From contig CM049306.1 of assembly GCA_026874595.1 (NCBI GenBank), positions 80,688,142-80,752,141 of the forward strand: 64,000 nucleotides of DNA, written 5' to 3'. Below the pieces are notes generated by a model. It ran no database searches. It had not been told where the DNA came from and saw only the letters and a program-made list of their open reading frames with translations. The stretch's first letter is position 1, and every line of letters begins with the position of its first letter. Source of the stretch: Sipunculus nudus (lineage: Eukaryota > Annelida > Sipuncula > Golfingiida > Sipunculidae). Made by a program: the position numbers and the translations under genes. Shown here in pieces: positions 36,931-48,010 of this stretch.

Positions 36931-38911
36931 CGAATATACAAAAAATTAAAAACAGAAAAAATACATACAGAATTATAAATTTTGTGACACCAATATATTC
37001 TATATATGAATACTTCACGTTCACTTATTTGCTGCCTCAGTCTCGTATTAGCGTTGTCCATAATACCTCTTTTAGTCTGAACACTTCTGATAGGACAGAT
37101 GTTAGAAACATCCACCCTGCCTCTCTTAGCCGTTATTTGATTTTCTTTGATAAATGTTTTATCACAAGCTTAAACAAAATAGTCATTTTAAAGTATTGTG
37201 AAACCATTCACACAAAAGTGAATAAATACAGTGAAATGGCTTTCACCATCTGGATCTAGAATTTTGTTTGAGAAAATACTGCATTTCTAACAATGCCATA
37301 CAGGGTAATAAGCTGCCATAAATTTGTTGCCAATATATGTCGCCCAGTAACAGTATGCTATCATGTTTGGTGATTGTCCCGCTCTGTTTATAACACATTT
37401 CTTGTAATGCCATATGGCGGAGGTCTGCGCTCTCTGAGTACTTTTCCAGATTATTATCAAGTTTTTGTAAAATATGTTATAATAGCCTTCGTATAAAACG
37501 ACTTTACATGTTTTTCAAAGTGTATGCGTCCAGTACGGTGAATACTTAAATAGAAGGGAATCTTGTTCGTACACGACCAATAAAATCAATGACTACATGG
37601 TTCGCTGGAAATGAATAATTTCTTTTTCAGAGGATACACATTTCTTTTGGTCTCATTATAAACAACATTGCAGGTGCAAAGTCAAAAACGTCTCAGTTTT
37701 TGTCACGACTCGCTCATTACACGAAAAGCACTTAATCAGAAACTGTCACGAGTGATGCTGCGTATCCAGGTTAAGTGTGAAACTGCTGGAGCCTCTGGGC
37801 CAGTCAATCCATCTCCCTGTGTGCAGTCACCTTAAAATTTAGGTCAAAGCCTTGATGTGCAATCAGACCGTGACCTTACGCTGGGTTAAGTATTTACGCT
37901 TGGAAACTGAACTGTTACTTCGACAGGTCAGTGTTCCCGACAGATCTGGGTACGACGCAGGCGTGCTTTACATGGTCTTTACTATGATGTGGTTGGTTTT
38001 ATATTCGCGAATTAGCACTTCGCGAATTTTTATTAATGTATATTTCACGAGGGTTACGTTTTGCGATTCTTACCATAAAAGTAATAGATTGATACGTTGA
38101 TGAATTAATATTTTTGAGAGAGGGATAGTTATCATTGATTTCAATGTGCGGTCAAAATCTAAGGAAAATCCAAGGGAATATCAAACAAGAGCAAATTCTT
38201 TATCATAACTGTCTTACTATATCATATGCCTAAAACATCGGATGTATAATTATAATATTTGATTTAAAAGTAACTCAAAAGATCTAATATTATTACTAAT
38301 TAACATCTTAATCACGGATTATATATACAGGAGTTTTATAAGTACTGTCCATATGTGTTGATGCAGCGTCATTTTCATGAATGTTTAATTTTCATGGTAA
38401 TTTCCTTATTACAATAACCTTCGCCGGTACCGAACTGCCTTCTGCCACACAACAGAGACTTCTACCTGGGCGGGTTCGGCACCATGGAATTTTAAAGTTT
38501 TCATAAGCAATGGGACCGGTCTGATAGATTAACTATCTAATAAGACCACGTGTCCATTAAGTCCATCCTAGGGTGAACCGAACAAATTCACAGTTTATGG
38601 CAAAATTTGTTTTTTTTTATGGATTAACTTGGTTTATCTGTTTTTCAAGTTAAAAATATTGCAGTCATGAAACTGTACACATAGACCATATACAAAAATT
38701 TATTTCTTCAGATCAGTTTTGTGGGAAGTTTAATTGGACTTAAAGAAAGACCAAACTTAAACCTGGTGATCCTAATACGTTGTTCCAACTTGTTTGTGCA
38801 CCAATTTCTAACAAAAAGTATGTTTTACTATACCTAACTCATGAAACCTTGTTCGACTGAACAGAGTCACACCCATACGCCTGTGCCTTGTCGGACAAAG
38901 TTGAGATAATA
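36931..38911. other. Intergenic, no feature seen
   Basis: AT-rich sequence. No exon, repeat array or transposon end that I can support. Confidence 0.45.
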
Positions 38912-38997
38912 CCTCGAGCACACGACTTATTAGCTCGTACGCACGAAATAATAATTCGTGCGCACGAGATAATAAGTTGTGCGCACGAGATAAATAG
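38912..38997. repeat. Short palindromic repeat, CGTGCGCACGAGATAATAAG type
   Basis: About four imperfect ~21-bp units built on GTGCGCACGA and ATAATAAGTT. TTCGTGCGCACGAA-like cores are palindromic. Confidence 0.7.
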
Positions 38998-39024
38998 TTT
39001 TTACCCATGTCCCTAAAGATCGAC

Positions 39025-39671
39025 CCCTTTACACAGCACGGAGATCGTTGTGTGACCATTGGGCGATCAAAAATTGGCCCGATTCCTCAATGATCTCCTA
39101 AGCCTCGAAAAAGGCCGTTTCTCTGTTAATGTTTGGGATTTCCTTGTGCGTTTTTGTGTGATCAAAAATATTCAGTTTTCGGCAACTTTCATGGAAATCT
39201 ATAAAGAACGTTGAGCGCTCATTGAAACATCCTTGAGTGATCATTGATAGTTTGCTGAGCACTCGTTATTCGACCAAGAGAGATCACTGAGAGATCAGGT
39301 GAGATCACTTAGGGATCACTGAGAGTTCTTTGGGCAACCAAGGAGGTTACCTTCGTGATGGAAAAAATGGCGTTTATTGAAAGATTGCTGAGAGATCAAA
39401 GGGAGATCGATGAGATCGTTGAGGGCTCCTTGAGCGCGCCTTGAGCTTTCGTTGGAGAGATCGCATCCCTTGGCGATCGTTGATAGATTGTTTTAGACCG
39501 AGTCAATACTTTGAGGAGACCGTGGTGATCGTGGAGATCACTGGAACATTATTGAGAGATCATTGAGTGATCATAGCGATCGCCGGTCGCTCATTGAAAG
39601 ATCTTTGAGAGATCTGGCCATTTTTTCATTGCTCAACGATCTCTCAAAGATAGCCACCCCTGTGTAAAGGC
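39025..39671. mobile_element. GATC-dense fold-back MITE
   Basis: The left end CCCTTTACACAG...GAGATCGTTG and the right end CAACGATCTC...CTGTGTAAAGG are inverted partners, with GGCC/AAAATTGG-type inner matches, giving an element of about 647 bp. The interior is built from variants of GAGATCAtTGAG(a/t)GATC, so GATC occurs every 15-25 bases throughout. There is no coding frame. Confidence 0.6.
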
Positions 39672-39959
39672 CCCTTCAAGCTATTGATCAGATGGACACT
39701 TAGCTAGAGTGACTGTAAAAAAAATCATTGGGACAGAAGTCAGAACAAATCTGAAATATTAAACAGGACCACATAAGAATCATTCCCGTGTGATATTAAA
39801 TATTTTGGCACAGGAGTTTTTTTTTTAGAGAAGAAGAGTGTTAAAACTGTAGCCTTCCGTATGACTATGAGTATGAATTGCGTTTTACACTAAGTTACAG
39901 ATGCAAGTTATTATAATATAACACAATCTAGCAAGAACTCGGTCAAATCTCCGAAATGG

Positions 39960-41183
39960 GACCATAAATTTTGTAATGGAGAATAAAAAATCAGATTCTG
40001 TAACACTAGGAGGGTGAACTGTCTAAGGGAAAGAATGAAGAAGTCAGTAATATTTTGTTAACAAATAATTATAATTTTATCCATAAAACAACCCGAACAT
40101 TATAATACACTAAATCAATACAATTACACAGTATAAAAACAGTAAAACAGTAAATCAATTCAATAACACAGTATAATAAATAAAATGTACAGTACAAGAT
40201 CGAGTGTCCGATTCCTAGGCTTTAATTCTGATTACTAGCACTGTCACAGCTAAACAAGTCCTTTAAATCATATAATCCAGATGAACAGTTCCCGTAAATC
40301 TTCTCAGAAAATAATAGTCCAATGTAATCCCGAAGAAAATCTGTCATCCAAAAGTGAAGTTCTGGTAATGATCCCAAAGGCACACTGAAGATTATAAAAA
40401 ATCCGTTACAAATTTCGAAAAAGATCTATAACTGCTGCAATTATCGGAAAGGTCCACAAACTGACTCACACTCTTCCGAGTCCGCTGGAATATGTCTCTC
40501 TCTCTCCCCGGGGCTCTAAACACAGCCCCTAATTTATAGCTTTTCACCCCAAAGCCTAGAAACCTCTATTTCACGAACTATCTAAAGAACCCAACAATAC
40601 ATAATACACACGCCCCCAAAGAACAATACAAGACACGCGCTCATAGAGCGCGAACAACCCAGAAATTCCAGATGAGCGCTGTGTCTTTACATGCCAGGGT
40701 TCACCCAGTACGGATTACATCGAGCGCTGTGTCTCTACACGCCATAGCAATTGACTCCAAGGATTTGAGCCTAACACGAAATAGAATGTCAACAGCGCAC
40801 AATAAAAATCCCACCTCTAACAACAGTAAAAATCTATAGAATATCTATAAATTCTGCAATTATCGGAAAGATTCCAAAACTGACGAGAGAGTCACACTCT
40901 TCAGTGTCCGCTGGTATTTTTCTCTTTCTCCCGGCTCTAAACACAGCCCCATTTATAGCTTTTTCACCTGAAGCCCAGAACTTTCCATTCTAAAACATTT
41001 CAAAGAACATGACAGCGCCTGAACAGATCCGAATCATCTAGAACACAAGGAACGCTGTGTCTCCACGTTTCACACTTCACGCGCAAGCCAGAGCCTTACT
41101 CGCGCGTCTCCCATGGCAACGTACAGGGCTAGCGCCTAACACGAATCAGAAGGCCTGCGCATTAAAAACATATACATGTAACA
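39960..41183 (-). repeat. 3' LTR (minus strand), with internal duplication
   Basis: Its inner end TGTTACATG (minus) lies at 41183 next to the polypurine tract. About 400 bp longer than the other LTRs because the segment with TCTATAa..CTGCAATTATCGGAAAG and the GGCTCTAAACACAGCCCC box is present twice (about 40430-40620 and 40830-41000). The outer end is degraded near 39960, so no target duplication can be read. Confidence 0.75.
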
Positions 41184-41329
41184 CTCCCCTTCCTGTAAGA
41201 AAAGACAAAGTTTCCCTAAAAAAAATTTTTTTGCGACCTCAATCACTTAATTTTCACAACTTATTTACAACATTACATTAACATCTCGTTTACAACATTT
41301 TCTAAACATCTCGATAAGCAATCAACAAA

Positions 41330-43950
41330 TACATTGTCTCTCCCTTTAATGTACCTGATTTCAAGATTTTAATCCATCTAAAAAATCTTTGGTTTTTACA
41401 CTTAACTTTTTCATGAGGGGTTTGTGATCACTGAAGACAATGATAGGTTTGACTGATGAAGAAACATAAACTTCAAAATGTCGCAGTGCCAAAATCAAAG
41501 AAAACTTTTTTTTTCAATAGTGGAGTAGTTTGTCTGGTTTGCATTAAACTTTCTTGAAAAACAACAAATTGGATGATCTATGTCATCACTGCATTCTTTT
41601 AACAACACAGCACCAGCAGCAGTATCACTTGCAAATACAGCTCACTGATAGGGTACAAAAAAGTCTGGAGCTGCTAAAACTGGAGAACTTTGCCGAATTG
41701 CTTTTAAATTTTGAAATGCATTTTCACACTGAACATTCAATACAGACTTTTGTTTCTTTTTTAACAAATTAGTCAAAGGTTCAGCTACAGCAGAAAAATT
41801 TGAACAAAACTTCCTGTGGTATCCAAACATACCAAGAAAACGCATTATTTGCTTATTGTTTTCTGGTCTAGTAAATGGAGAAATAGCACTTATTTTAGCA
41901 TCAACAGGTTTTACTTGACCCTGCCCTACAATATGACCCAACAATGTTACTTGTGCATGAAAAAGTCAGATTTGACTAAGTTGACGATCAGACATGAGTC
42001 TTTCGAAGGGGTCGCGAAAAATTAGCAGATGTTTCTCCCAGGTGTCGCTGTACATGATGAGGTCATCAATATATGCGTCGCGCCCTGAATGTCCTTGACA
42101 ACCATATGGATGAGGCGCTGGTACCTGGCTGGCGAGTTCTTTATGCCAAACGGCATAACTTGATACTGGTACAGTCCTTGCAGCGTCACGAATACGTACA
42201 CTTCTTTCGCTCGTTCTGTCAGCGGAACTTGCCAAAATTCTTTTAGCAAGTCAAACTTGGAGAACGGGAACGTGTCAGTCTTGGTGACAGAGTTCAGTTT
42301 TCGATAATCTGTGCACATACAGTAACTTCTATTAGGTTTAGGCACAATAATACATGGTGAACTCCAGTTACTGTTACCAGGTCCAATAAAATCATTGTCG
42401 AGCAAATACTGAACCTTATCTTGTAGATACTTTTGCTTTACTGGATTCAGTCTATGGGGATGCTGTTTGACTGCGCTCGCCTTGCCAACATCGACGTCAT
42501 TGCATAATATATTAGTTTGCGTTGGAATGTCAACAAATGTCCATATTTCTGCAGCAGGTACTTGAGGTCTGGTTGTGGCAGTGCGGTGAGGTGTGACAGT
42601 TTGGCATCCAGGTTGTTAAGCACGATTGAGTTTTTTAGTGGTAGTGTTCCACACTGAATGTCTGCAGCACACTTACGATCAGTATCTACTTTTACTAGGC
42701 CAGGGTCAGTTTTTACACAATTAACAGGAGTATTATTATGTACAAGATCTGATGTGCTATTTCTGTCATGATATGGTTTCAACATGTGAACATGGCACAG
42801 TTGTTTTTTTCTTACGCCTATCTGGTGTTGACAGTATGTAATTTAAATCACTGACTTTCTTGTCAACAATGTAAGGACCAAATACCTAGCTTGCAGAGAT
42901 CTGCCAGGGATGGGTAGTAAGGCAAGGACCTTTTCACCAGGCTCAAACGATCTACCTACAGTGTGCTTGTCATACTTTGTTTTCATTTTACTTTGTGCAG
43001 ATTTAGATTAGAGTTTGCAATCTCACAAGTATTTTGTAGTTTAATGCAAAAGTATGAGACATACTGCAATAAACTAAAAGAGATCTGGATTTTCACACAA
43101 GAATGTTTCTTTAAGCAGTTTTAATGGACCTCCAACTGAGTGTCCAATAAACTAGTTCAAAGGGACTGAAACCCAAGTATTTAAAAGGATTCTCTGACAG
43201 CAAACAGCAATAGTTAGATTCCTTCATCCCAGTCTTTCTGTGTGTCATACCAATAGGTCCCAATCATGTTTTTTAATGTCTGATGAAAACGCTCGAGGGC
43301 GACCTGACTTTCAGGATGGTATGGCGAAGAGCTGTACTTTTTTATACCTAGCTCAAGTATAACTTGCTGGAATAAGCCAGACATAAAATTAGACCCTTCA
43401 GACTGGTACGGTTTTGGTAATCCAAACATTGTTAAAACTTAGTCAGAGCCTTAACAACATTACTGGCATTAATTTTGCGCAAGGGTATTGCCTCAGGAAA
43501 CCTCGTAGATGCGCACATAATTGTCAGCAAGTATTCATGTTCAGATTTTGTTTTGGAACTAAACGGTTCCTTGAAAACAGGAATAGGCCTAAGTGTGGCT
43601 TTCCTACCATTTGGCATGTGTGGCATGATTTACAATATTGTACAACATCAGTCCTGGGGTTAGGCCAATAGAAGTGTGTACTAACTTTCTGATAAGTTTT
43701 ATTTATACCTAAATGACCAGACAAAGGAGCCTCATGTGCCATGCTTAGAATTTCATTGCGATAGCTTTTGGGCACAACTATTTGATGTTTGATGGCCCAC
43801 TCATCATCAGCGCATACATCAGGTGGTCGCCATAAACGCATAAGCACTCCATTTTTAACATAGAAACAACATTTAAAGGGGGTTCTGTGACAGTTCGTCT
43901 TTAGAAAATGCTCCTGGGAAACAAACATGAAAAATCAGGGTCCTAATGCT
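41330..43950 (-). pseudogene. Broken pol of the minus-strand GMR1-like element
   Basis: Integrase zinc domain: MAHEAPLSGHLGINKTY (43.7 kb) and CKSCHTCQ give the HHCC pattern. Core: FPEAIPLRKINASNVVKAL, then SEGSNFMSGLF, where Gln follows the catalytic region poorly (the usual SDQGS is SEGS), then YHPESQVALERFHQTL with the catalytic Glu. RT: NWSSPCIIVPKPNRSY, TDYRKLNSV, a deletion of about 15 residues before SKFDLLKEFWQVPL, MPFGIKNSPARYQRL, and YIDDLIMYSDTW in another frame (about 42060). Thumb: LGHIVGQGQVKPVD, FLGMFGYHRKFCSNF. RNase H remnants follow to about 41330. Several frameshifts; not functional. Confidence 0.8.
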
Positions 43951-44289
43951 GTTCCGCGATAAGTTCTGACCTTGAAAATGCTGCATCATGTCCGGATGAG
44001 TAGTTAGACTAGTCACTAGTGACTCCCAGAGTGTTATTACCTGGACCATAATCCTCATGTGCGTTTTCTTGACCATAGATCTAGGTACAGCATATGAAGG
44101 ATACAAAGGAGGAATTTCCTGATTTCAGGATCAGCGTCCTGATAAAGCGACGGCTTTTCTGTCACTATTGGTACAGGCTGTACTTTATCACCTGCAACAT
44201 ATAATTGCCTAGTAGCAACTGAATTCCCTTAAAGGGTAAAGTAGTTCTCTTTCCAACATTTCTTGCATTTCTAACCTCTTTTATTCTTA

Positions 44290-44518
44290 ATGCATAGCAA
44301 GGCTGTCATTTTTGTATGTTTCCAATTCACTCTCTTCAATTAAACCTTTCCTAACTAGATCTTGCATGGTTTTAGCAATGATATCAGGCTTTCTCAAAGC
44401 TTTTTTTTACACATAGCCCTAAGCGTTGTCCCAAACGCAACAACTGATCTTTTGTCAACTGTTCAAGTTGATCCGGGTCGGGATCTTCAACAAATGCCTC
44501 AGGTTTGAAATCCGCCAT
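44290..44518 (-). pseudogene. gag start remnant of the GMR1-like element
   Basis: From an ATG at 44518 (minus) the frame reads ADFKPEAFVEDPDPDQLEQ, then LTKDQLLRLGQRLGL, then breaks in an A-run. A shifted frame continues RKPDIIAKTMQDLVRKGLIE. This leucine-rich helical start, just after the primer-binding site, is what a gag N-terminus should look like. The rest of gag is deleted before integrase begins. Confidence 0.55.
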
Positions 44519-44629
44519 GTTAAGATGTTAAAACAATAACAAAGAAACCACAGAAATATATTTGTAAACAATGTATTGTAAACAATGTGTCTAGGTGAAT
44601 GCCTGTTAAAGTTTCAAAACTATTAAGCC

Positions 44630-44646
44630 TCCCGGACGAGCCCACA
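44630..44646 (-). promoter_or_regulatory. Primer-binding site, tRNA-Pro type
   Basis: On the minus strand TGTGGGCTCGTCCGGGA begins six bases after the 5' LTR. Animal tRNA-Pro 3' ends would pair with TGGGGGCTCGTCCGGGA, so there is one mismatch (third base). This supports the LTR boundary at 44653. Confidence 0.7.
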
Positions 44647-44652
44647 ATTTAA

Positions 44653-45529
44653 TGTCACGGCACCTAATATCAACAGATCACGTAGTCGTGACGAGCATAA
44701 CTTTTGTTACGGAGATAAATAAAAATCAGATTCTGTAACACTAGGCAGCGTGAAATGTCTAGGGGAATGAAAAAGCAGTCAGTAGTTTTTTTGTTAACAA
44801 ATAACTATAATTTATTCTTAAAACAACCCTAACATTACCATACACTAAATCAATACAATTACACTGTATAACAACAGTACAACAGCATATAAATACAATT
44901 ACACAGTATAATAAATAAAGTGTACAGTACCTGGATACCCCCACTGTCACAGAACAATAAGTCCTTTAAACCATATAATCCAGATGAACAGTTCACATAA
45001 ATCTTCTCAGAGAATAATAGTCCAATTCAATCGCAAAATCATTCTGTTGTAATCCAAAAGTGAAGTTCTTGTAATAATCCCGAAAGCAAACTGGAGTTAG
45101 GCCGCACTAGATCTGCATAAAGTTCGTAGAAGATCTATAACTGCTGCAATTATCGGATAGGTCCACAAACTGACTCACACTCTACTGTGTCCGCTGGATT
45201 ATTTCTCTCTCCTCCACTCTCGGCTCTAAAACACAGCCCCTTTTTATAACTTTTCATCCGAAAATTCTAGAAACTTCTATTTTACGAACAATCGAAAGAA
45301 CCCAACAATACATAATACACACGCCCCAAGAATATGACAATTAAGACACGCGCTCATAGAGGGCGACCAGCCTAGAAAGTTCAAGATTAGCATGAACGCT
45401 GTGTTTCTACACGTCAGACCCCACAGTTGGGCCGGGCCAGCTCGCGCGTCTCCCATGGCAACGGACAATGCTAGCGCTATACAGACACATGTAAGACTGC
45501 TGCACATAATAAAAGAGACATCTGTAACA
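44653..45529 (-). repeat. 5' LTR (minus strand), 877 bp
   Basis: Inner end TGTCACGG (plus strand) faces the primer-binding site and outer end TGTAACA lies at 45523-45529. Inverted ends TGTTAC...GTGACA match the TGTTAC...GTAACA of the family. Open frames in it (44759-44950, 45277-45507) are accidental. Confidence 0.8.
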
Positions 45530-45584
45530 ATATATTTGTGTTTACGAAATGTGACATATGAATAGATACGTACTATTATACGTT

Positions 45585-46290
45585 ATGAGGAATATAAAAA
45601 TCTGAATATTTATCTGTATATGAAATATGTGAAAAATGAATATATGTGTGTATTTGATATGTGAAAAATAAAGGTATATTAAAAAACAAAGTATAAAGTT
45701 GTTTAAGTTGAGGTATCTTTAGGTCTAAAAAGAAGACCAAGTTTAGATGCGATTTTATGACAGACATGTTGTATATGATTTTTCCATGTATGACCAGAGT
45801 CAATAAAGATGTCTAAAAGATTAGTATGATCTACTGGTGCCACGTCGATATTATGTATCAACATACTTTGATGATTATGTTCAGTTTTTTATTTAGGGCC
45901 AAATAACACAATTGTGGATTTTTGAGTCGATTGTCCCTAAACCAGTCAAGCGTTAAGTTTGTACCTTTAGTAATTCAATAGCGTTATTAACTTAATGTGC
46001 AGACGTATAAATAGTAATATCATCAGCATAAATGACACAATTATCAAAGAGGAACAGGAGAAGCTTAGGTCTCTTAGATAAATAAGGAACAAAATAGTGC
46101 CTTGAGGAGTGCCTATATCTAAGGTGCGCCGCTAGACTGAACTTTATTTGAGTGAACAACCTGTGTCCGATTAGATAAGTAATTATTAAACCAAAATGAC
46201 GCGATACCTTCCACACCATACTTTTTTACAAAACGTTATGATTAAGGACATCAAAACCTTTTTATATCCCTTTCACCTGTATTAACGCCC
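45585..46290 (-). pseudogene. LINE reverse transcriptase fragment, minus strand
   Basis: Minus-strand pieces in order: FDVLNHNVL (about 46240), GVEGIASFWFNNYLSNRTQ, IGTPQGTI (about 46110), YADDITIYTSA with the catalytic Asp pair (about 46005), LDWFRDNRL, then WKNHIQHVCHKIASKLGLLF (about 45740). This is the second half of a CR1/jockey/RTE-type reverse transcriptase, with several frameshifts. Its 5' end is missing. It lies 0.4 kb upstream of the Ddc coding start in the opposite orientation. Confidence 0.68.
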
Positions 46291-46665
46291 ACCACAACAT
46301 GATTTGCACACATAAACTCTTTATATGTCATATCGATACGTTTTGATGACCATATGCCATGATTGTGTTATGGTGACACGAAGAACTTTGTTTCAGTGAC
46401 TCCAAATATCACTATATGATTTAACCGCTTTTTAGATATTCTTGAGACTTTGGAAAAATTAGGCCGTGTCGCACTCAACTTCTTTTTATTATGATACACA
46501 TCACACAATCCACCTATCTGGTCATAATCTTAGCCATAGCATAGTTTTTGGTCTATTAGACGCTGCAGTGATGCAATTAGTTGTAGAACTAATTCGGATC
46601 AGTCGGTGGTAATTTCGGATGTGAAGCTAATGTAATTTCCGTTTTATTATTTTTTTTTCTAGCAG

Positions 46666-46694
46666 ATTTCACTCCCTGGAACAGCTGAAGAAAA
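46666..46694 (+). other. Ddc: Ddc 5' UTR part of the first coding exon
   Basis: A long T-rich tract followed by CTAGCAG looks like a 3' splice site ending at 46665, so an untranslated first exon probably lies upstream. The 29 bases from there to the ATG contain no upstream ATG. The start context is GAAAAATGG, with A at -3 and G at +4. Confidence 0.5.
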
Positions 46695-46895
46695 ATGGAC
46701 GCAGAGGAATTCCGCAAACGAGGCAAAGAGATGGTGGATTATGTTGCTGACTACCTGGAGAACATCAGGGATCACCGAGTACTTCCGGCCGTTCAGCCGG
46801 GATACTTACCCAGAATGATCCCTGACCACGCCCCGGAAGTACCCGAGCGCTGGGAGGATCTGATGGCGGACTTTGAAAGGGTTATCATGCCGGGG
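46695..46895 (+). CDS. Ddc: Aromatic L-amino acid decarboxylase, coding exon 1
   Basis: 67 codons, ending GGG before GTACGT (phase 0). It starts MDAEEFRKRGKEMVDYVAD and ends with the conserved IMPG turn. This is the N-terminal arm and linker that interlocks the two subunits of the dimeric enzyme. Family members begin the same way (EFRRRGKEMVDY in vertebrate AADC), which fixes the start. The enzyme removes CO2 from L-dopa, 5-hydroxytryptophan and related aromatic amino acids using PLP, in the cytosol, to make dopamine and serotonin. Sequence class (histidine or tyrosine decarboxylase being the alternatives) is decided by later exons, which are AADC-like. Confidence 0.93.
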
Positions 46896-47896
46896 GTACG
46901 TCCAAGTCAACAATAATAAGATAAAGCATCATAAATTGCCAACGTACTTATTAATCCAAACTTATGACCAGTGTATTTATATTTTTTTAACTACAGGTCA
47001 CTTAAACCATCGTTTTATAAATAATTACATGACGTTTTATTCAAATTAACCCATCGTTCATCTCAAGAGTTTAGTCATTTGTTATCGGTATGGGTTCCAG
47101 CAATTATAAGATGACTCCTTTTAACCTTTTGAATCAAGGATAGCTTGGTTCATTACAAGTCATTATTATGAGGTTCATCCTTAATAAATCCATTACATAA
47201 TAGGTAAAATATTTTAGTGTTATATGTTGAAGGCTGGATATCTTTTGATGACTCTATAGTTAATCAGTTGTATCGTAATCAGTATTAAAATGCTCATTAA
47301 TGTATAAATTATATACAAATATATAATATTAATATATACTAGTGTATAAAGGCATTCAATTATAATGCATATTTATATGTATTTTGATCGTGTGTCCATG
47401 TTCGCACACCGTTTCTTCCCCCTCCTCTGAAGATCACTCACTAAAAGCAGCCTCACTTTCACGCCCACTTTCTGGCACTACCGTCTTATCCCGCCATATG
47501 GCGGACCTGCTCTCCGAGTCTATCAGCTGTGTCGGCTTTACCTGGGTATAAAGCACCTCTCATCACATCAGAATATTTATTATTAATATGACAAAATATG
47601 GTCATACTGCCAGTCTTTGGGAAAACGTTTCACAAATGATACGGAGAGTTGCTGCCTTCGCCTTAATTGATCCAAGTCCTTGTATTACGTTGGGAACAAA
47701 ACTACTAATTTAGTGACTTGCCTGAAATCCATGGGGTGGGGTCCACACTCTAGGCCCATTCTTTCTGGATACCCTTTACTGTTTTCGGATTCCCGTAACA
47801 CCTTCCGTTTTACCTCAACTCTATCCGGATAACCTCAACTCCTTCCGGATAACTGCATTCTGCATACATCACACATATTCATGTTTTTAATTCCAG
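46896..47896 (+). other. Ddc: Ddc intron 1
   Basis: GT to AG, phase 0. Contains the decayed duplicate of exon 2 at 47433-47545. Between it and exon 2 there is a short CCGGATAACCTCAACT tandem (47810-47860). Confidence 0.8.
47433..47545 (+). pseudogene. Relic duplicate of Ddc exon 2
   Basis: 113 bases between CTCTGAAG and GTATAA, against 114 for real exon 2. It reads ITH, a TAA stop where exon 2 has Trp, then PHFHAHF and SYPA. After a one-base deletion it continues MADLLSESISCVGFTW, matching [15 protein letters not shown]. Both splice-site positions align with those of exon 2. One stop and one frameshift show it cannot be used. It records a tandem duplication of exon 2 early in the history of this gene. 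Confidence 0.78.
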
Positions 47897-48010
47897 GTGA
47901 CTCACTGGTTTAGCCCGCAGTTTCACGCCTACTTTCCGATAGCTAACTCGTATCCAGCCATCTGTGCCGACATACTGTCTGAAGCCATTGGTTGTATGGG
48001 GTTCTCATGG
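47897..48010 (+). CDS. Ddc: Ddc coding exon 2
   Basis: 38 codons in phase 0-0 after TTCCAG and before [20 protein letters not shown] is followed by [21 protein letters not shown]. This segment lines the substrate pocket. At the position of human Thr82 (FPT) this enzyme has Ile (FPIANSYPA), and at human His72 it has Phe; human Phe103 (GF) is kept. Thr82 is reported to contact the catechol ring in the inhibitor complex, so ring preference may differ. That is inference from motif alignment by eye. Confidence 0.92.

Larger units (their letters stand above)
39960..45529 (-). mobile_element. Two-LTR GMR1-like Ty3/gypsy element, internally deleted
   Basis: Read on the minus strand: 5' LTR (45529 to 44653), primer-binding site, start of gag, a large gap, integrase (about 43.95 to 43.2 kb), RT (42.8 to 41.65), RNase H (to about 41.33), polypurine tract, 3' LTR (41183 to about 39960). 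The INT-before-RT order repeats that of the plus-strand copy at 23 kb. Most of gag and the protease are missing. The two LTRs differ by an internal duplication and by truncation of the outer end of the 3' LTR, so the insertion is old. Confidence 0.82.

Noticed and set aside
37400..37440. CCATATGGCGGA string shared with the relic exon 2 at 47.49 kb
   Set aside because: Similarity stops after about 25 bases and lacks flanking exon match; chance around a CATATG palindrome.
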